DNA of 64,000 nt from Paractinoplanes durhamensis (GCF_016862175.1 NZ_BOML01000006.1:1-64000); one strand, 5' to 3'. Positions 52,058 to 61,080 are shown, counted from the first letter of the stretch. Notes: a model not told the origin generated them from the letters alone. A program made the numbers and translations.

Positions 52058-54001
52058 ATGGACGCCGATCTGGTCGCATTGGCCGAGGCCCACGGGGTGG
52101 CCACCTGGTATGAGGACTGGCACCGCAAGCGCAAGGACGTGAGCGCCGAGTCGGTCGTCGGCGTCCTCGGGCTGCTGGGGGTCGACGCCACCACGCCGCC
52201 GACGATCAGGTCCGCGCTGGCCGCGGTCCGCGAGCGGGATTCACTCGGCCGGTTGCCGGGCACGATCGTGGTCCGCTTCGGCAGCGGCCGCGAGCTCCCC
52301 GGCTCCGGCGTGATCGAGCTGGAGGACGGCACCCGCCGCGATCTCACCGACGGCATCCCGGACGATCTACCGCTGGGCTGGCACCGGCTGCTGCTCGGCG
52401 GGCAGGCCATCACGCTGGTGGTGGTGCCGGCCGAGCTGCCCGCGCCGCCCGAGACGTGGGGCTGGATGCTGCAGCTCTACGCGCTGCACTCGGACGCCTC
52501 GTGGGGCATCGGCGACCTCGCCGACCTGCGCCGGTTCATCGGGCAGTCCGGCGAGCCGGGCCTGATCCTGCTGAACCCGCTGCACGCGATCACGCCGACC
52601 CTGCCGGTGCCGGCGTCGCCGTATTCGCCGTCGAGCCGCCGCTTCGCCAACCCGCTCTACCTGCACATCGAGGACACCGCCGAGTACCGCCGGGCCGACC
52701 CGCCGCTGCGGGTGAAGGTCGACGCGCTCAAGCCGGCCGCGACCAAGCTGATCGACTACAGCCGGGTGTGGCAGGCCAAGCGGGCCGCGCTGGAGATCCT
52801 GTGGCCGCTGGCCGGCGAGATCGACCTGGAGTCCGACCCGGGCCTCACCGACTACGCCCGGTTCTGCGCGCTCGCCGAGCTGTACGGCGCGAACTGGCAG
52901 GAGTGGCCGGCCGAGTTCCGCCGCCCGGACTCCCCGGCGGTGCGGGCGTTCCGCAGCGACCGGATCGGCTTCCACGTCTGGTTGCAGCGGCTGCTGAACG
53001 AGCAGCTCGGCGCGGCCAACGCGGCCGCCGCCGAGCAGGGCATGCCGGTCGGCATCGTGCTCGACCTGGCGGTCGGCACCGACCCGGCCGGTGCGGACGG
53101 CTGGCTGCTGCAGGACGTGCTGGCGGCCGGCGTGCACATCGGCGCGCCGCCGGACGCGTTCAACCAGCTCGGGCAGGACTGGGGGCTGAGCGCGTGGCGG
53201 CCGGACCAGTTGATCGAGACCGGCTACGCGGCCTACCGGGACATGTTGCGGCGGATCTTCAAGAATGCCGGCGGCCTGCGCGTCGACCACGTGGCCGGCC
53301 TGTGGCGCATCTGGTGGGTGCCGCCGGGCATGCACGCCGACAGCGGCACCTACGTGCTCTACGACCCGGAAGCGATGCTCGGCATCCTGGCCCTGGAGGC
53401 GACCCGGGCCGGCGCCGTGGTGATCGGTGAGGACCTCGGCACCGTGCAGCCCGCGGTCACCGAGGGTCTCGAACGCATGAACATGATGGGTTCGTCGGTG
53501 CTCTGGTTCACCCGCGACTGGAAGGACCCGGAGCAGGTCTTCTATCCGCCGGTCGACTACCCGCGCAACGCGCTTGCCACCATCTCCACGCACGACCTGC
53601 CGACCGCGGCCGGTTTCCTGGCCGGCGAGCAGGTCAAGGTCCGGGCCGAGCTCGGCCAGCTGGCCGGCTCGGTGGAGGACGAGCGGGCCACCGCCGAGAA
53701 GGACCGCGCCCAGCTCAAGGCGGCATTGCGGGCCGAGGGCCTGATCACCGGGGCGAGCACCGACGACGAGGTCGTGGTGGCGATGCACGAGTTCCTGGCC
53801 CGCACCCCCTCGCGGCTGGTCACCGCGTCGCTCTACGACGTGCTCGGCGAGCTCGACCAACCCAACCTGCCGGGTACCTACGACGAGTACCCGAACTGGC
53901 GGATGCCGCTGCGCCTTAGCCTTGAGCAGATCGCCGCGGACCCGCGCATCGAGCGCACCGCGTCGATCCTGCGCAACCGCTCGACCAAGGAGAACCGATG
54001 A
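52058..54001 (+). CDS. malQ: 4-alpha-glucanotransferase (amylomaltase)
   Basis: Transfers alpha-1,4-glucan segments in maltodextrin/glycogen metabolism. The 647-aa GH77 protein has SDASWGIGDLADLRRF, the DAFNQLGQDWG loop, nucleophile region GLRVDHVAGLWRIWWV, acid/base GEDLGTVQP and the last catalytic Asp in TISTHDLPTAAGF. The N-terminal extension (about 150 aa) is typical for the actinobacterial type. ATG 52058 has AAGGGG 7 nt upstream. Its stop overlaps the next small gene (ATGA). Confidence 0.95.
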   Translation: MDADLVALAEAHGVATWYEDWHRKRKDVSAESVVGVLGLLGVDATTPPTIRSALAAVRERDSLGRLPGTIVVRFGSGRELPGSGVIELEDGTRRDLTDGIPDDLPLGWHRLLLGGQAITLVVVPAELPAPPETWGWMLQLYALHSDASWGIGDLADLRRFIGQSGEPGLILLNPLHAITPTLPVPASPYSPSSRRFANPLYLHIEDTAEYRRADPPLRVKVDALKPAATKLIDYSRVWQAKRAALEILWPLAGEIDLESDPGLTDYARFCALAELYGANWQEWPAEFRRPDSPAVRAFRSDRIGFHVWLQRLLNEQLGAANAAAAEQGMPVGIVLDLAVGTDPAGADGWLLQDVLAAGVHIGAPPDAFNQLGQDWGLSAWRPDQLIETGYAAYRDMLRRIFKNAGGLRVDHVAGLWRIWWVPPGMHADSGTYVLYDPEAMLGILALEATRAGAVVIGEDLGTVQPAVTEGLERMNMMGSSVLWFTRDWKDPEQVFYPPVDYPRNALATISTHDLPTAAGFLAGEQVKVRAELGQLAGSVEDERATAEKDRAQLKAALRAEGLITGASTDDEVVVAMHEFLARTPSRLVTASLYDVLGELDQPNLPGTYDEYPNWRMPLRLSLEQIAADPRIERTASILRNRSTKENR

Positions 54002-54177
54002 GCTTCATGGACAAGGCCAAAGACTTCCTCGACAAGCACGACGAGCAGGTGGACCAGGCCCTGGAAAAGGTCGGCGACGAGGTCGACAAGCGGACCGGTA
54101 ACAAATACTCGGACCACATCGACAAGGGCGTCGACGAGGCGCAGAAGCGGACCGGGGAAGGCGACACGGTCAACTAG
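53998..54177 (+). CDS. MT0933-like antitoxin-family protein (59 aa)
   Basis: The 59-aa acidic/basic amphipathic protein (FMDKAKDFLDKHDEQ, VDQALEKVGDEVDKRTGNKY, and IDKGVDEAQKRTGEG) fits the MT0933_antitox family (Rv0909 type). It overlaps malQ by an ATGA junction, so it is translationally coupled. No partner toxin is next to it, so an antitoxin role here is unproven; many such genes in actinobacteria are orphans. Confidence 0.78.
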   Translation: MSFMDKAKDFLDKHDEQVDQALEKVGDEVDKRTGNKYSDHIDKGVDEAQKRTGEGDTVN

Positions 54178-54182
54178 CCCGG

Positions 54183-54563
54183 TCAACTGGCCAGCGGCTC
54201 CGGGCCCGGGTCGTCGTCCACGGCGAACAGCATCGGGTGCAGCGGGAGGAACTGGTCGCGCTGCCGGCACAGCGCCGGCGGGAGCAGCGAGGAGCGGTGT
54301 TCCGGGTGTTCGCCACAGTGGCGGACGGCCCGGGACACCGCGTCGTCGTGGTGCCGGCCGCCGCCGTATTCGCCGCAGCCCAGGCAGTCCCAGCGCCAGA
54401 AGAACTGGCCCTCCTCGGACTCGTACCGGCGGATGCGCAGCGGCGGGCCGGCCTCCTGCTTGGCCGCGGCCAGGATGGCGGGCATCGCGCCGGCCGGCGG
54501 CGGACCGGCCGGGTGGCGCGGCTGCTCGCCGATGATGTGCGCAAGCACATTGCTCGTGGACAC
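54183..54563 (-). CDS. Hypothetical Cys/His protein
   Basis: The 126-aa protein has a CxxC pair in WDCLGCGEY (about residue 60), followed by Cys and His in HHDDAVSRAVRHCGEHPEH and a later Cys, which suggests zinc binding. GTG 54563 has GGAGG 6 nt upstream. It converges with the antitoxin-like gene, 5 bp apart. I do not recognise a family. Confidence 0.72.
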   Translation of the reverse strand: MSTSNVLAHIIGEQPRHPAGPPPAGAMPAILAAAKQEAGPPLRIRRYESEEGQFFWRWDCLGCGEYGGGRHHDDAVSRAVRHCGEHPEHRSSLLPPALCRQRDQFLPLHPMLFAVDDDPGPEPLAS

Positions 54564-54600
54564 GACCCACCTCCGTACTCAAATAAGCTTTTCTCAGTTT

Positions 54601-54623
54601 AAAAGCCCCATCAGGGCTTTTTT
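54601..54623 (+). terminator. Intrinsic-terminator-like hairpin between divergent genes
   Basis: AAAAGCCC pairs with GGGCTTTT around CATCA, then TT: the textbook shape of an intrinsic terminator on the plus strand. No plus-strand gene ends nearby (the last ends at 54177), and it sits 20 bp before the spermidine-synthase-like gene. It may be an attenuator or may insulate that gene. Confidence 0.6.
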
Positions 54624-54642
54624 GTAGATTCCGGGTAATCAG

Positions 54643-55494
54643 GTGGCACAGCGCAGGAAATCGGACCGGATCGTCGAGACAGTGGCGTCCGGCGTCGCCG
54701 AATTGATCCCCGACGCCGACCGGCCCGACTCGTTCACCCTGCTGCTCGACGGCGCCCCGCAGTCGCACGTCGACCTGGCCGATCCGACCCATCTCGAATT
54801 CGAGTACGTCCGCCGGATGGCCGCCGCGATCGACCTGATCGCGCCGCCCGGGCAACCGCTGCGCGCGCTGCATCTCGGCGGTGGCGCGCTGACCATGCCC
54901 CGCTATCTCGCCGCGACCCGTCCCGGTTCCCCGCAGCGGGTGGTGGAGATCGACGGGCCGCTGGTGGAGATGGTGCGGCGCGAGCTTCCGCTTCCGGCCA
55001 AGGCTTCCATCCGGGTACGCGTGGCCGACGCGCGAGCGGCCGTCGAGGGAATGCGCGAGGCCGGGTACGACGTGGTGGTGCTGGACGTCTTCGCCGGCTC
55101 CCGCACCCCGGCCCACCTCGCCTCGGCCGAGTTCATCCAGCAGGTGGCCCGGGTCCTCGCCCCGGGCGGCTGGCTGATCGCCAACGTCGCCGACGGCCCG
55201 CCGCTGCGCTTCGCCCGCGGCCAGGTCGCCACCATCCGCTCCGCGCTGCCCGAGGCCTGTCTGGTCGCCGACGCCGCAGTGCTGCGCGGCCGCCGCTTCG
55301 GCAATCTCGTGGTGCTCGCCGGCCGCACCCCGCCGCCGATCGCGGAGCTCACCCGGCGGGCGGCCGGCGACTGGTTCCCGGGCCGGGTCGAGACCGATCT
55401 GGACCGTTTTGCCGGAGGAACGCTCCCGATCACCGACAGTAACGCCACGGCATCACCGACTCCGCCGGCCGGTCTGTTCAGTAACCGAAAGTGA
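54643..55494 (+). CDS. Spermidine synthase-like methyltransferase-fold protein
   Basis: The 283-aa protein has a Rossmann core with LRALHLGGGALTMPRYL (the glycine-rich nucleotide loop), a Glu-containing strand VVEIDGPLVEM and VVLDVFAGSRTPAHL, as in spermidine synthase family members. Spermidine synthases have DxD-type catalytic acids in the last segment (usually YDxxxxD); here ..DVFAG follows the FAGSRTP type, which bacteria often use for non-polyamine functions. The start GTG 54643 has no clear Shine-Dalgarno. Role uncertain. Confidence 0.8.
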   Translation: MAQRRKSDRIVETVASGVAELIPDADRPDSFTLLLDGAPQSHVDLADPTHLEFEYVRRMAAAIDLIAPPGQPLRALHLGGGALTMPRYLAATRPGSPQRVVEIDGPLVEMVRRELPLPAKASIRVRVADARAAVEGMREAGYDVVVLDVFAGSRTPAHLASAEFIQQVARVLAPGGWLIANVADGPPLRFARGQVATIRSALPEACLVADAAVLRGRRFGNLVVLAGRTPPPIAELTRRAAGDWFPGRVETDLDRFAGGTLPITDSNATASPTPPAGLFSNRK

Positions 55495-55653
55495 CGAACG
55501 GTCGGCCGAAGGTTCATCTAAATCCGGCCTGTCGTGTTGTCGTCAACAAAACCGGTGTGAATCGCGGCTGCTGACTTGTCGCGGTGCTTGTTACTCCGCT
55601 GTAATCGGACTCAGTCGCGTTCCGCTCGCGGCCGCCGACTGGGGGGTAGGCGC

Positions 55654-56733
55654 ATGACCGACAAGTATTTTCCGGCCGCGCCCGGCGTGTCCGCCGGCGA
55701 CGCCGCCGCTTCGCGTGTGCTGTGGAGCGGCCGCTGCGCCGTTGCCGAATACGCGTTCGAGGAGCCCAATTCGCTCCCGCGCTGGACGCTGCCCGAGGAG
55801 ACCGAGGTCGTCGTCACCGACGACCGGGTCATCTACCGGGACGTCTCCACCGGGGCGACCGGCGACCTGCGCTGGCCGTGGCCGCAGCATCTGCGGGTGC
55901 AGCCGGGCAACCGCGACTCCGGCCGCTCGGCCACCGTCACCCAGATCCAGCTGGTCTGCGCCGGCCCCGGCGGCACGTTCCCCGCGCTCGTCCTCGCCGG
56001 TGGTGACATCGCCACGGTCGGTGATGCCGACCGTCTGGCCAACGTGTTACGCCAGACGATCGCGCGCTACCGGGTGGAGCACGCCGCCGAGCTCGGCATC
56101 CCCGCCCCGCAGGGCCGCATGCTGTCCCGCCTGGTCATCGGCCCCGAGTTCAGCAATTACCAGGGCGGCGAGGGCCAGACCGTGACGCTGCTCGGCGCCA
56201 TCTCGGTGCAGGCGTCCCAGGCCGTTCCGCGCCCCCGCCCGATCTACGGCTCCGCCGCCGTGCCGGCCCCGGTCTCCGCCGCGCCGGTCTACGAGCCGGT
56301 CGCCGCCGCGCCGGAATATGCGCCGGTCCCGGCATACGAGCCGGCCGCCGCCGAGTGGCCGGTCGCCGTCCACGCCGAGTTCGGCACCTCGCCCCCGCAG
56401 ACGCTGCGCCCCGGCTTCGACGCCGACACCGCGTCCCGGCCGGCCCGTCCCGCCGACGACACCGTCCTGCGCGGAGCCCCCGACCTGGCGACCCGCGCCG
56501 CCGACCTGGCCGCCCGGGTGGCCAACCTGGTGGCCGGCGGCGACTACGGCCAGGGTGCGGCCGAGTCCACCAACCTCTCCGCCTACCTGGGCAGCGCCGA
56601 CGACCCGGCCGACCGCGCCGAGCAGATCCGGCGCACCGCGGCCCGGCTCACCACCAACTCGGCCCGATCCCGCGGTCTCAACCCGCGGCGCCCGGCCGAC
56701 GACGAGATCGGCTCCCGCACCCGCCCGCTCTGA
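55654..56733 (+). CDS. Hypothetical protein with Pro/Ala-rich linker
   Basis: The 359-aa protein has an N-terminal domain of about 180 residues with beta-rich character (VVVTDDRVIYRDVSTG followed by WPQHLRVQPG), resembling PH-like/GRAM-type folds of bacterial regulators, then a Pro/Ala/Tyr/Glu linker (about 190-250, EPVAAAPEYAPVPAYEP) and a helical C-terminus. No membrane helix or catalytic motif is seen. GGGGGGTAGG precedes ATG 55654. Family not recognised. Confidence 0.75.
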   Translation: MTDKYFPAAPGVSAGDAAASRVLWSGRCAVAEYAFEEPNSLPRWTLPEETEVVVTDDRVIYRDVSTGATGDLRWPWPQHLRVQPGNRDSGRSATVTQIQLVCAGPGGTFPALVLAGGDIATVGDADRLANVLRQTIARYRVEHAAELGIPAPQGRMLSRLVIGPEFSNYQGGEGQTVTLLGAISVQASQAVPRPRPIYGSAAVPAPVSAAPVYEPVAAAPEYAPVPAYEPAAAEWPVAVHAEFGTSPPQTLRPGFDADTASRPARPADDTVLRGAPDLATRAADLAARVANLVAGGDYGQGAAESTNLSAYLGSADDPADRAEQIRRTAARLTTNSARSRGLNPRRPADDEIGSRTRPL

Positions 56734-56742
56734 CCAGCTGGC

Positions 56743-57942
56743 TCACCCGGCGGCGGCCGACGCGAAGCACCGGCCGTCCGCCACCCGGACCTCGTGCTCC
56801 TCGTGAGCCCGGCGCAGGAGATCCATCAGCTCGTCCTCGGCCCGGATCTTGACCCGGTAGCGCTCGGGCAGGCTCTTCAGGTTGGCCTCCTCCACGAGCA
56901 GGAGGTGGTAGATCTCGTCGCAGTAGTTCGGGTCCTTCTCGATGTCGAGGAACTCGGCGGCGCGGCGGCGGGCGGCCGCCACATACGTCTGCGCGCGGCC
57001 CTTCGGGCTCAGCAGCGACACCACCACGGTGAGCACCAGGATGCCGACGATCAGCGCGAGCGACACCGCGGTGGAGATCTCGGCGGCGTGGATCGGATCG
57101 CCGTCGTTGATGAACGGCACATTGTTCTCGTGCATGGCGTGCAGGATCAGCTTCACCCCGATCAGCGCCAGGATCGCCGCCAGACCGTAGGACAGGTAGA
57201 CGAGCCGGTCGAGCAGCCCGTCGATCAGGAAATACAGCTGGCGCAGCCCGAGCAGGGAGAACGCGGTCGCGGTGAACACCAGGTACACGTTCTGGGTCAG
57301 GCCGAAAATCGCCGGGATGGAGTCGAGCGCGAACAGGATGTCGGTCCCGCCGATCGCCACCATGACCAGCAACATCGGCGTCATCACCCGACGCCCGTTC
57401 TGGTAGGTGAAGAGCTTGTCCCCGTCGTACACGTCGGAGGTCCGCAGCACCCGCCGGGCCAGCCGGATGATGATGTTGTCCGGCGCGTCCTCCTCCTCGC
57501 CGCCCTGCTCACGCAGCAGGTTGCCGGCCGTGATCAGCAGGATGAGCCCGAAGATGTAGAAGATCCAGGCGAACGAGTTGATCAGCGCGGCGCCCAGGAA
57601 GATGAAACCGGCCCGCGCCACCAGCGACACGGCGATCCCGACGAGCAACACCTTCTGCTGGTCGGCCCGCGGCACCCTGAAGCTGCCGAGCAGCAGCAGG
57701 AAGACGAAAAGATTGTCGACCGACAGCGCTTCCTCAGTCACATACCCGGCGAAATACTCGGCGCCCATCTGCCCGCCGCCGAAGATCGTGACACCCAGCC
57801 CGAACAGCAGCGCGATCGACACATAGATCGCCGTCCACCGGGCGGCCTCGCCGAGCGTAGGCACATGCGCCTTGCGCACATGAAAGAAGAAGTCGAAGAG
57901 CAGCAGACCGACGATGCCGAGAACGGTCAGCAGCCATAACAT
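56743..57942 (-). CDS. TerC-family integral membrane protein
   Basis: The 399-aa protein has about seven to nine membrane helices. It carries the TerC core signatures EEALSVDNLFVFLLLLGSF and GGTDILFALDSIPAIFGLT with acidic membrane residues, and a soluble C-terminal tail. TerC proteins take part in metal (manganese) export and tellurite resistance. ATG 57942 has AGGATGAG upstream. It starts 9 bp after the pentapeptide-repeat gene and may be co-transcribed with it. No yybP-type riboswitch was seen upstream. Confidence 0.92.
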   Translation of the reverse strand: MLWLLTVLGIVGLLLFDFFFHVRKAHVPTLGEAARWTAIYVSIALLFGLGVTIFGGGQMGAEYFAGYVTEEALSVDNLFVFLLLLGSFRVPRADQQKVLLVGIAVSLVARAGFIFLGAALINSFAWIFYIFGLILLITAGNLLREQGGEEEDAPDNIIIRLARRVLRTSDVYDGDKLFTYQNGRRVMTPMLLVMVAIGGTDILFALDSIPAIFGLTQNVYLVFTATAFSLLGLRQLYFLIDGLLDRLVYLSYGLAAILALIGVKLILHAMHENNVPFINDGDPIHAAEISTAVSLALIVGILVLTVVVSLLSPKGRAQTYVAAARRRAAEFLDIEKDPNYCDEIYHLLLVEEANLKSLPERYRVKIRAEDELMDLLRRAHEEHEVRVADGRCFASAAAG

Positions 57943-57951
57943 GCGCTCATC

Positions 57952-58650
57952 CTAGGGAGCGGTGACCGCCGAGCGCATTTGTGACCGGGTCAAAAACAGG
58001 GCGCCGCCGAGATCGGCCCCGCGCAGATCGGCCCCACGCAGGTCCGCACCGGTGAAATCGGCCCGCCGCAGATCGGCATCGCGCAGGTCAGCCCCGATCA
58101 GCAGGGCCCCGCGAAAACTCGCCCCGCGAAGATCGGCCCCGCGCAGCTTTCGCCCGATCAGGTCGGCGCCGCGATGATCGGCCCGCTTGGTGCCGGCTCG
58201 CGCGAGGTGACTGGCCTTCTGCAACAACGGATTGACCTTCCGCCGCTGCGCGTCCGCGTCGGAAGCAGCAGGCGTTCCGCCTGCGAGGTGGTCGATCTCC
58301 GCGAGAGCGTCCCGCATCTTCTTGTGTACGGGGTGAGCAGCGTCCAGCTCCAACGCCTCGGTCAGCAGCCACATCAGCTCATGCAGCTGCCGCACGACCG
58401 AGAGCTCGGCTCCCGGATTTTCCTGCGTGATCCGCTGCCCCGCCCCGAAGCAGTCGAACACCACGCACCCGTGAAAGCCCTTGTCATCGAGCCGATCGTG
58501 GATCCCGCAGCGGAAGTCCCCGAGCAGATTCGGACAGGCCTTACCAGCCGGTTTGTTGATGGCAAAATCCGACGATTTGGCAAATGCCGGGACAACACAG
58601 CAGAGGCCCGAGCAGCTCGCACAGTCCGCTTCGAGGATACGTCCACCCAC
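57952..58650 (-). CDS. Cys-cluster (YkgJ-like) plus pentapeptide-repeat protein
   Basis: The 232-aa protein joins a Cys-rich N-terminus (CASCSGLCC near residue 10, later Cys, [16 protein letters not shown]), which resembles YkgJ-type zinc/iron-chelating domains, to a C-terminal pentapeptide-repeat quadrilateral helix (about residues 155-215; [16 protein letters not shown]). Between them is a helical spacer. GTG 58650 is used because GGGAGA lies 9 nt before it; GTG 58659 abuts that site. Function unknown. Confidence 0.8.
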   Translation of the reverse strand: MGGRILEADCASCSGLCCVVPAFAKSSDFAINKPAGKACPNLLGDFRCGIHDRLDDKGFHGCVVFDCFGAGQRITQENPGAELSVVRQLHELMWLLTEALELDAAHPVHKKMRDALAEIDHLAGGTPAASDADAQRRKVNPLLQKASHLARAGTKRADHRGADLIGRKLRGADLRGASFRGALLIGADLRDADLRRADFTGADLRGADLRGADLGGALFLTRSQMRSAVTAP

Positions 58651-58902
58651 CTGGCCCACTCTCCCAGACGGCGTCCCCGGTGGGCGTCTTGGGACCCGAG
58701 ATGCCTTAGCACTGCCGAGGCGACGCGTGAGCCGACTTCCGTGAAATTCCCTCAGGAAATTGCCAGAAATTCCGCGTCACCCCTAACAGTTCCGGGACCT
58801 GCGACCGATTCATCAGGTGTCAAGCGGTGAGCACGGAAGCCCACCGCACAAAGGCCGCGAGGGCGACCGTCCGGATGGCTACGAAACAGGGGGAATGATC
58901 CT

Positions 58903-59418
58903 ATGCGTTCTTTGGGCATGCTTCAGATCGCCGGTGGAGTCGTCGCAGCCGGTATCGTCGCTTCTGGCGCGACCGCTATGACCGGTACAGGTGTGTCGTG
59001 GCTCAACACCGGCACGGGCAAGCCCGCCCAGTACGTCGGCGGCACCGTGACCCAGACGGTGTCGGGTGGCGCGACCATCGACTCCATCGCCTACACCACC
59101 ACCAGCAGCGGCACCAACGGTGCGGTCAACGACCAGGTCACCGTGATCACAATTGGCCTCACTGGCGCATCCGGGGCGTATCTGACAGTGACGCCGTCCA
59201 ATACCGCCGGCGGATTCGGCGCCAGCGGCGCAGACGAATGGATTTGCACGGGCGACACCGCGACGACGACTACGAACAAGAGCGCCACCGCGCCGAAGGT
59301 CCTGCTGAATGCCTCGCCGGCCAGCATCGTCTGCGCCACCGGTGAATCCACTGGCCACACGACGACCGGCTTCTACACCGGGCTCACCGGCGTCGCGCTG
59401 GCCGTCACCAACAGCTAA
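58903..59418 (+). CDS. Small secreted Thr/Ser-rich protein, likely substrate of the adjacent SipW-type peptidase
   Basis: The 171-aa protein has an N-terminal hydrophobic signal (IAGGVVAAGIVASGATAM), then a Thr/Ser/Gly/Val-rich beta-type domain with two Cys (EWICTGD and SIVCATG) that could form a disulfide. GGGGGA lies 8 nt before ATG 58903. The next gene encodes a signal peptidase of the SipW/ER type, as in TasA/camelysin biofilm-fibre loci, so this is a plausible dedicated substrate. Homology to TasA is not established. Confidence 0.7.
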   Translation: MRSLGMLQIAGGVVAAGIVASGATAMTGTGVSWLNTGTGKPAQYVGGTVTQTVSGGATIDSIAYTTTSSGTNGAVNDQVTVITIGLTGASGAYLTVTPSNTAGGFGASGADEWICTGDTATTTTNKSATAPKVLLNASPASIVCATGESTGHTTTGFYTGLTGVALAVTNS

Positions 59419-59508
59419 TCCACTCCGCTCGGCGACTCGGAATGCGACGCTGACGTCAGCCGCGAATCCCCGGGGGAACCGATCCAGAAGTCTCTGCGCA
59501 CATACATC

Positions 59509-61080
59509 GTGGCCGCCATCCTCGGGATGGCGGCCATCGGTGCTTGGGCGGTCACCACCGAGCGGATCAGCTACGTGACGACCCACGGTGTCAGCATGAA
59601 TCCCGTCTACTACCAGGGCGACCTGGTCTTCGTAGTGAAGGCCAATTCATACCATGTCGGGCAGATTGTCGCCTACCATGGTGACGTTCCCGGACAACGG
59701 GTCCTGCATCGCATCATCGGCGGGAGCGGCTCCGCGGGATTTGCGATGAAGGGGGACAACAATGAGTCGGTCGACCCGCTGACCCCCACGACCGAGGAGA
59801 TGATCGGCCGCGCCGTCCTGCACGTTCCGCACGGTGGCATCTGGCTGAAACCGCTGCTGAGCCCGACCGGCCTGGGGATGTTCAGCTTTCTCATCTTCAC
59901 TGGTGGGGCTACGGCGGCACGAACGCGGCGGGAAATCCCGCGAGGACGCCGGAAGAAAAAGGTGAAGGCCATGTCGTCCGGCCAGTCAGGCTCGTGGGCG
60001 ACCGCCACGGCGGTCCTGAAGGCGGTCGAACGGCTGTCGCCTCCGCTACGCGCAGCCGCAGCGGTCGCTGCGGTGTTGACCGTCCTAGCGCTGGCCTCGG
60101 GAGTTCTCGGCTGGATGAAGCCGGTCGTCGAACAGCAGGCCGCCGCAAGTACCCCCAGCCAATCGATCACCTATTCATACTCGGCAAAGGTGCCGAAATC
60201 GGCTGCCTACGACGGCACGACGGTTGGGCCACCCGACCCGATCTTCCGCAAGCTCGCCGAACGAGCCACCCTTAACGCACGCTACGAGGGCCCGGCCGGC
60301 GCCTTCGCACTGACGGCCACGCTGACCAACGGGACCGGCTGGCACACCACCCAGACCTTGGTGAGCAAGACGTTCTTCAGCGGCACACGCTTCGACGCAA
60401 CCGTCCCTCTCGATTTCCCTGCCTTAGTCGCGCGGGCCGACGACGCATCCCGAGCCATCGGCGCTGCCCCCAGCGGGGCGGTCATGGTGGTGCTCAACGC
60501 CCGCGTGGAGTCCGTCGGCCTGGGATCTCTGACCGCACCCTTGCAGCTTGCGGTGAGCCCTCTGCAAGCCAACATCACCAGCGGTTCCAACCTCACCACC
60601 AAGGCCGGAGCTACGGCAGCAGCCGAAGTAACGGTGGCTCGCAAGATAAAAATCTTCGGGCTTTCTCTGATGACCGCCTCGAAAGCTCGTTCGAACGCGA
60701 TTCTCCTGCTGATCGGCGCGATTGTGATCGCGGCGGTCGTCCTCTTCGCCGCCCTCCGCCGCATGCCGGTGCGTACCCGCGCCGAAATCGAGCGCCGCTA
60801 CCCCCAATTGCTGGTGCACGTGGAGCCGATGGCCAGTCCGCCCGGTAAGCCGGTGGTCAGCGTGGACAACTTCCCCGCGCTCGTGAAGCTGGCCGAGCGC
60901 TATGGGCAGATGATTCTCACCTGGCGGCGGCCGGACGCTGATGACTTCGTCGTGCGGGATGAGGGGATCACCTATCGCTACCGGGTGCCGCTGGATGAGC
61001 CGACGCTGCACAACGTCGAGATGATCAATCGGCCCTCGTCGGGGGCACATCGGGAGCCGGCGGACTCGCCGGTGTTCTGA
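59509..61080 (+). CDS. SipW/ER-type signal peptidase fused to a DUF5305-like membrane domain
   Basis: The 523-aa protein begins with a membrane helix and an S26B peptidase: nucleophile Ser29 in THGVSMNPVYYQGDLVFV, His67 instead of Lys as the base in RVLHRII, and a GDNNESVDP acidic box. After a second helix (about 118-138) and a KKK-rich linker comes a third helix (about 185-205) and an extracytoplasmic DUF5305-like domain (about 210-390), a final helix (about 395-417) and a cytoplasmic tail. GTG 59509 has no Shine-Dalgarno; the frame runs open to the previous stop (59416-59418). The peptidase and DUF5305-like parts are usually separate genes. Confidence 0.8.
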   Translation: MAAILGMAAIGAWAVTTERISYVTTHGVSMNPVYYQGDLVFVVKANSYHVGQIVAYHGDVPGQRVLHRIIGGSGSAGFAMKGDNNESVDPLTPTTEEMIGRAVLHVPHGGIWLKPLLSPTGLGMFSFLIFTGGATAARTRREIPRGRRKKKVKAMSSGQSGSWATATAVLKAVERLSPPLRAAAAVAAVLTVLALASGVLGWMKPVVEQQAAASTPSQSITYSYSAKVPKSAAYDGTTVGPPDPIFRKLAERATLNARYEGPAGAFALTATLTNGTGWHTTQTLVSKTFFSGTRFDATVPLDFPALVARADDASRAIGAAPSGAVMVVLNARVESVGLGSLTAPLQLAVSPLQANITSGSNLTTKAGATAAAEVTVARKIKIFGLSLMTASKARSNAILLLIGAIVIAAVVLFAALRRMPVRTRAEIERRYPQLLVHVEPMASPPGKPVVSVDNFPALVKLAERYGQMILTWRRPDADDFVVRDEGITYRYRVPLDEPTLHNVEMINRPSSGAHREPADSPVF

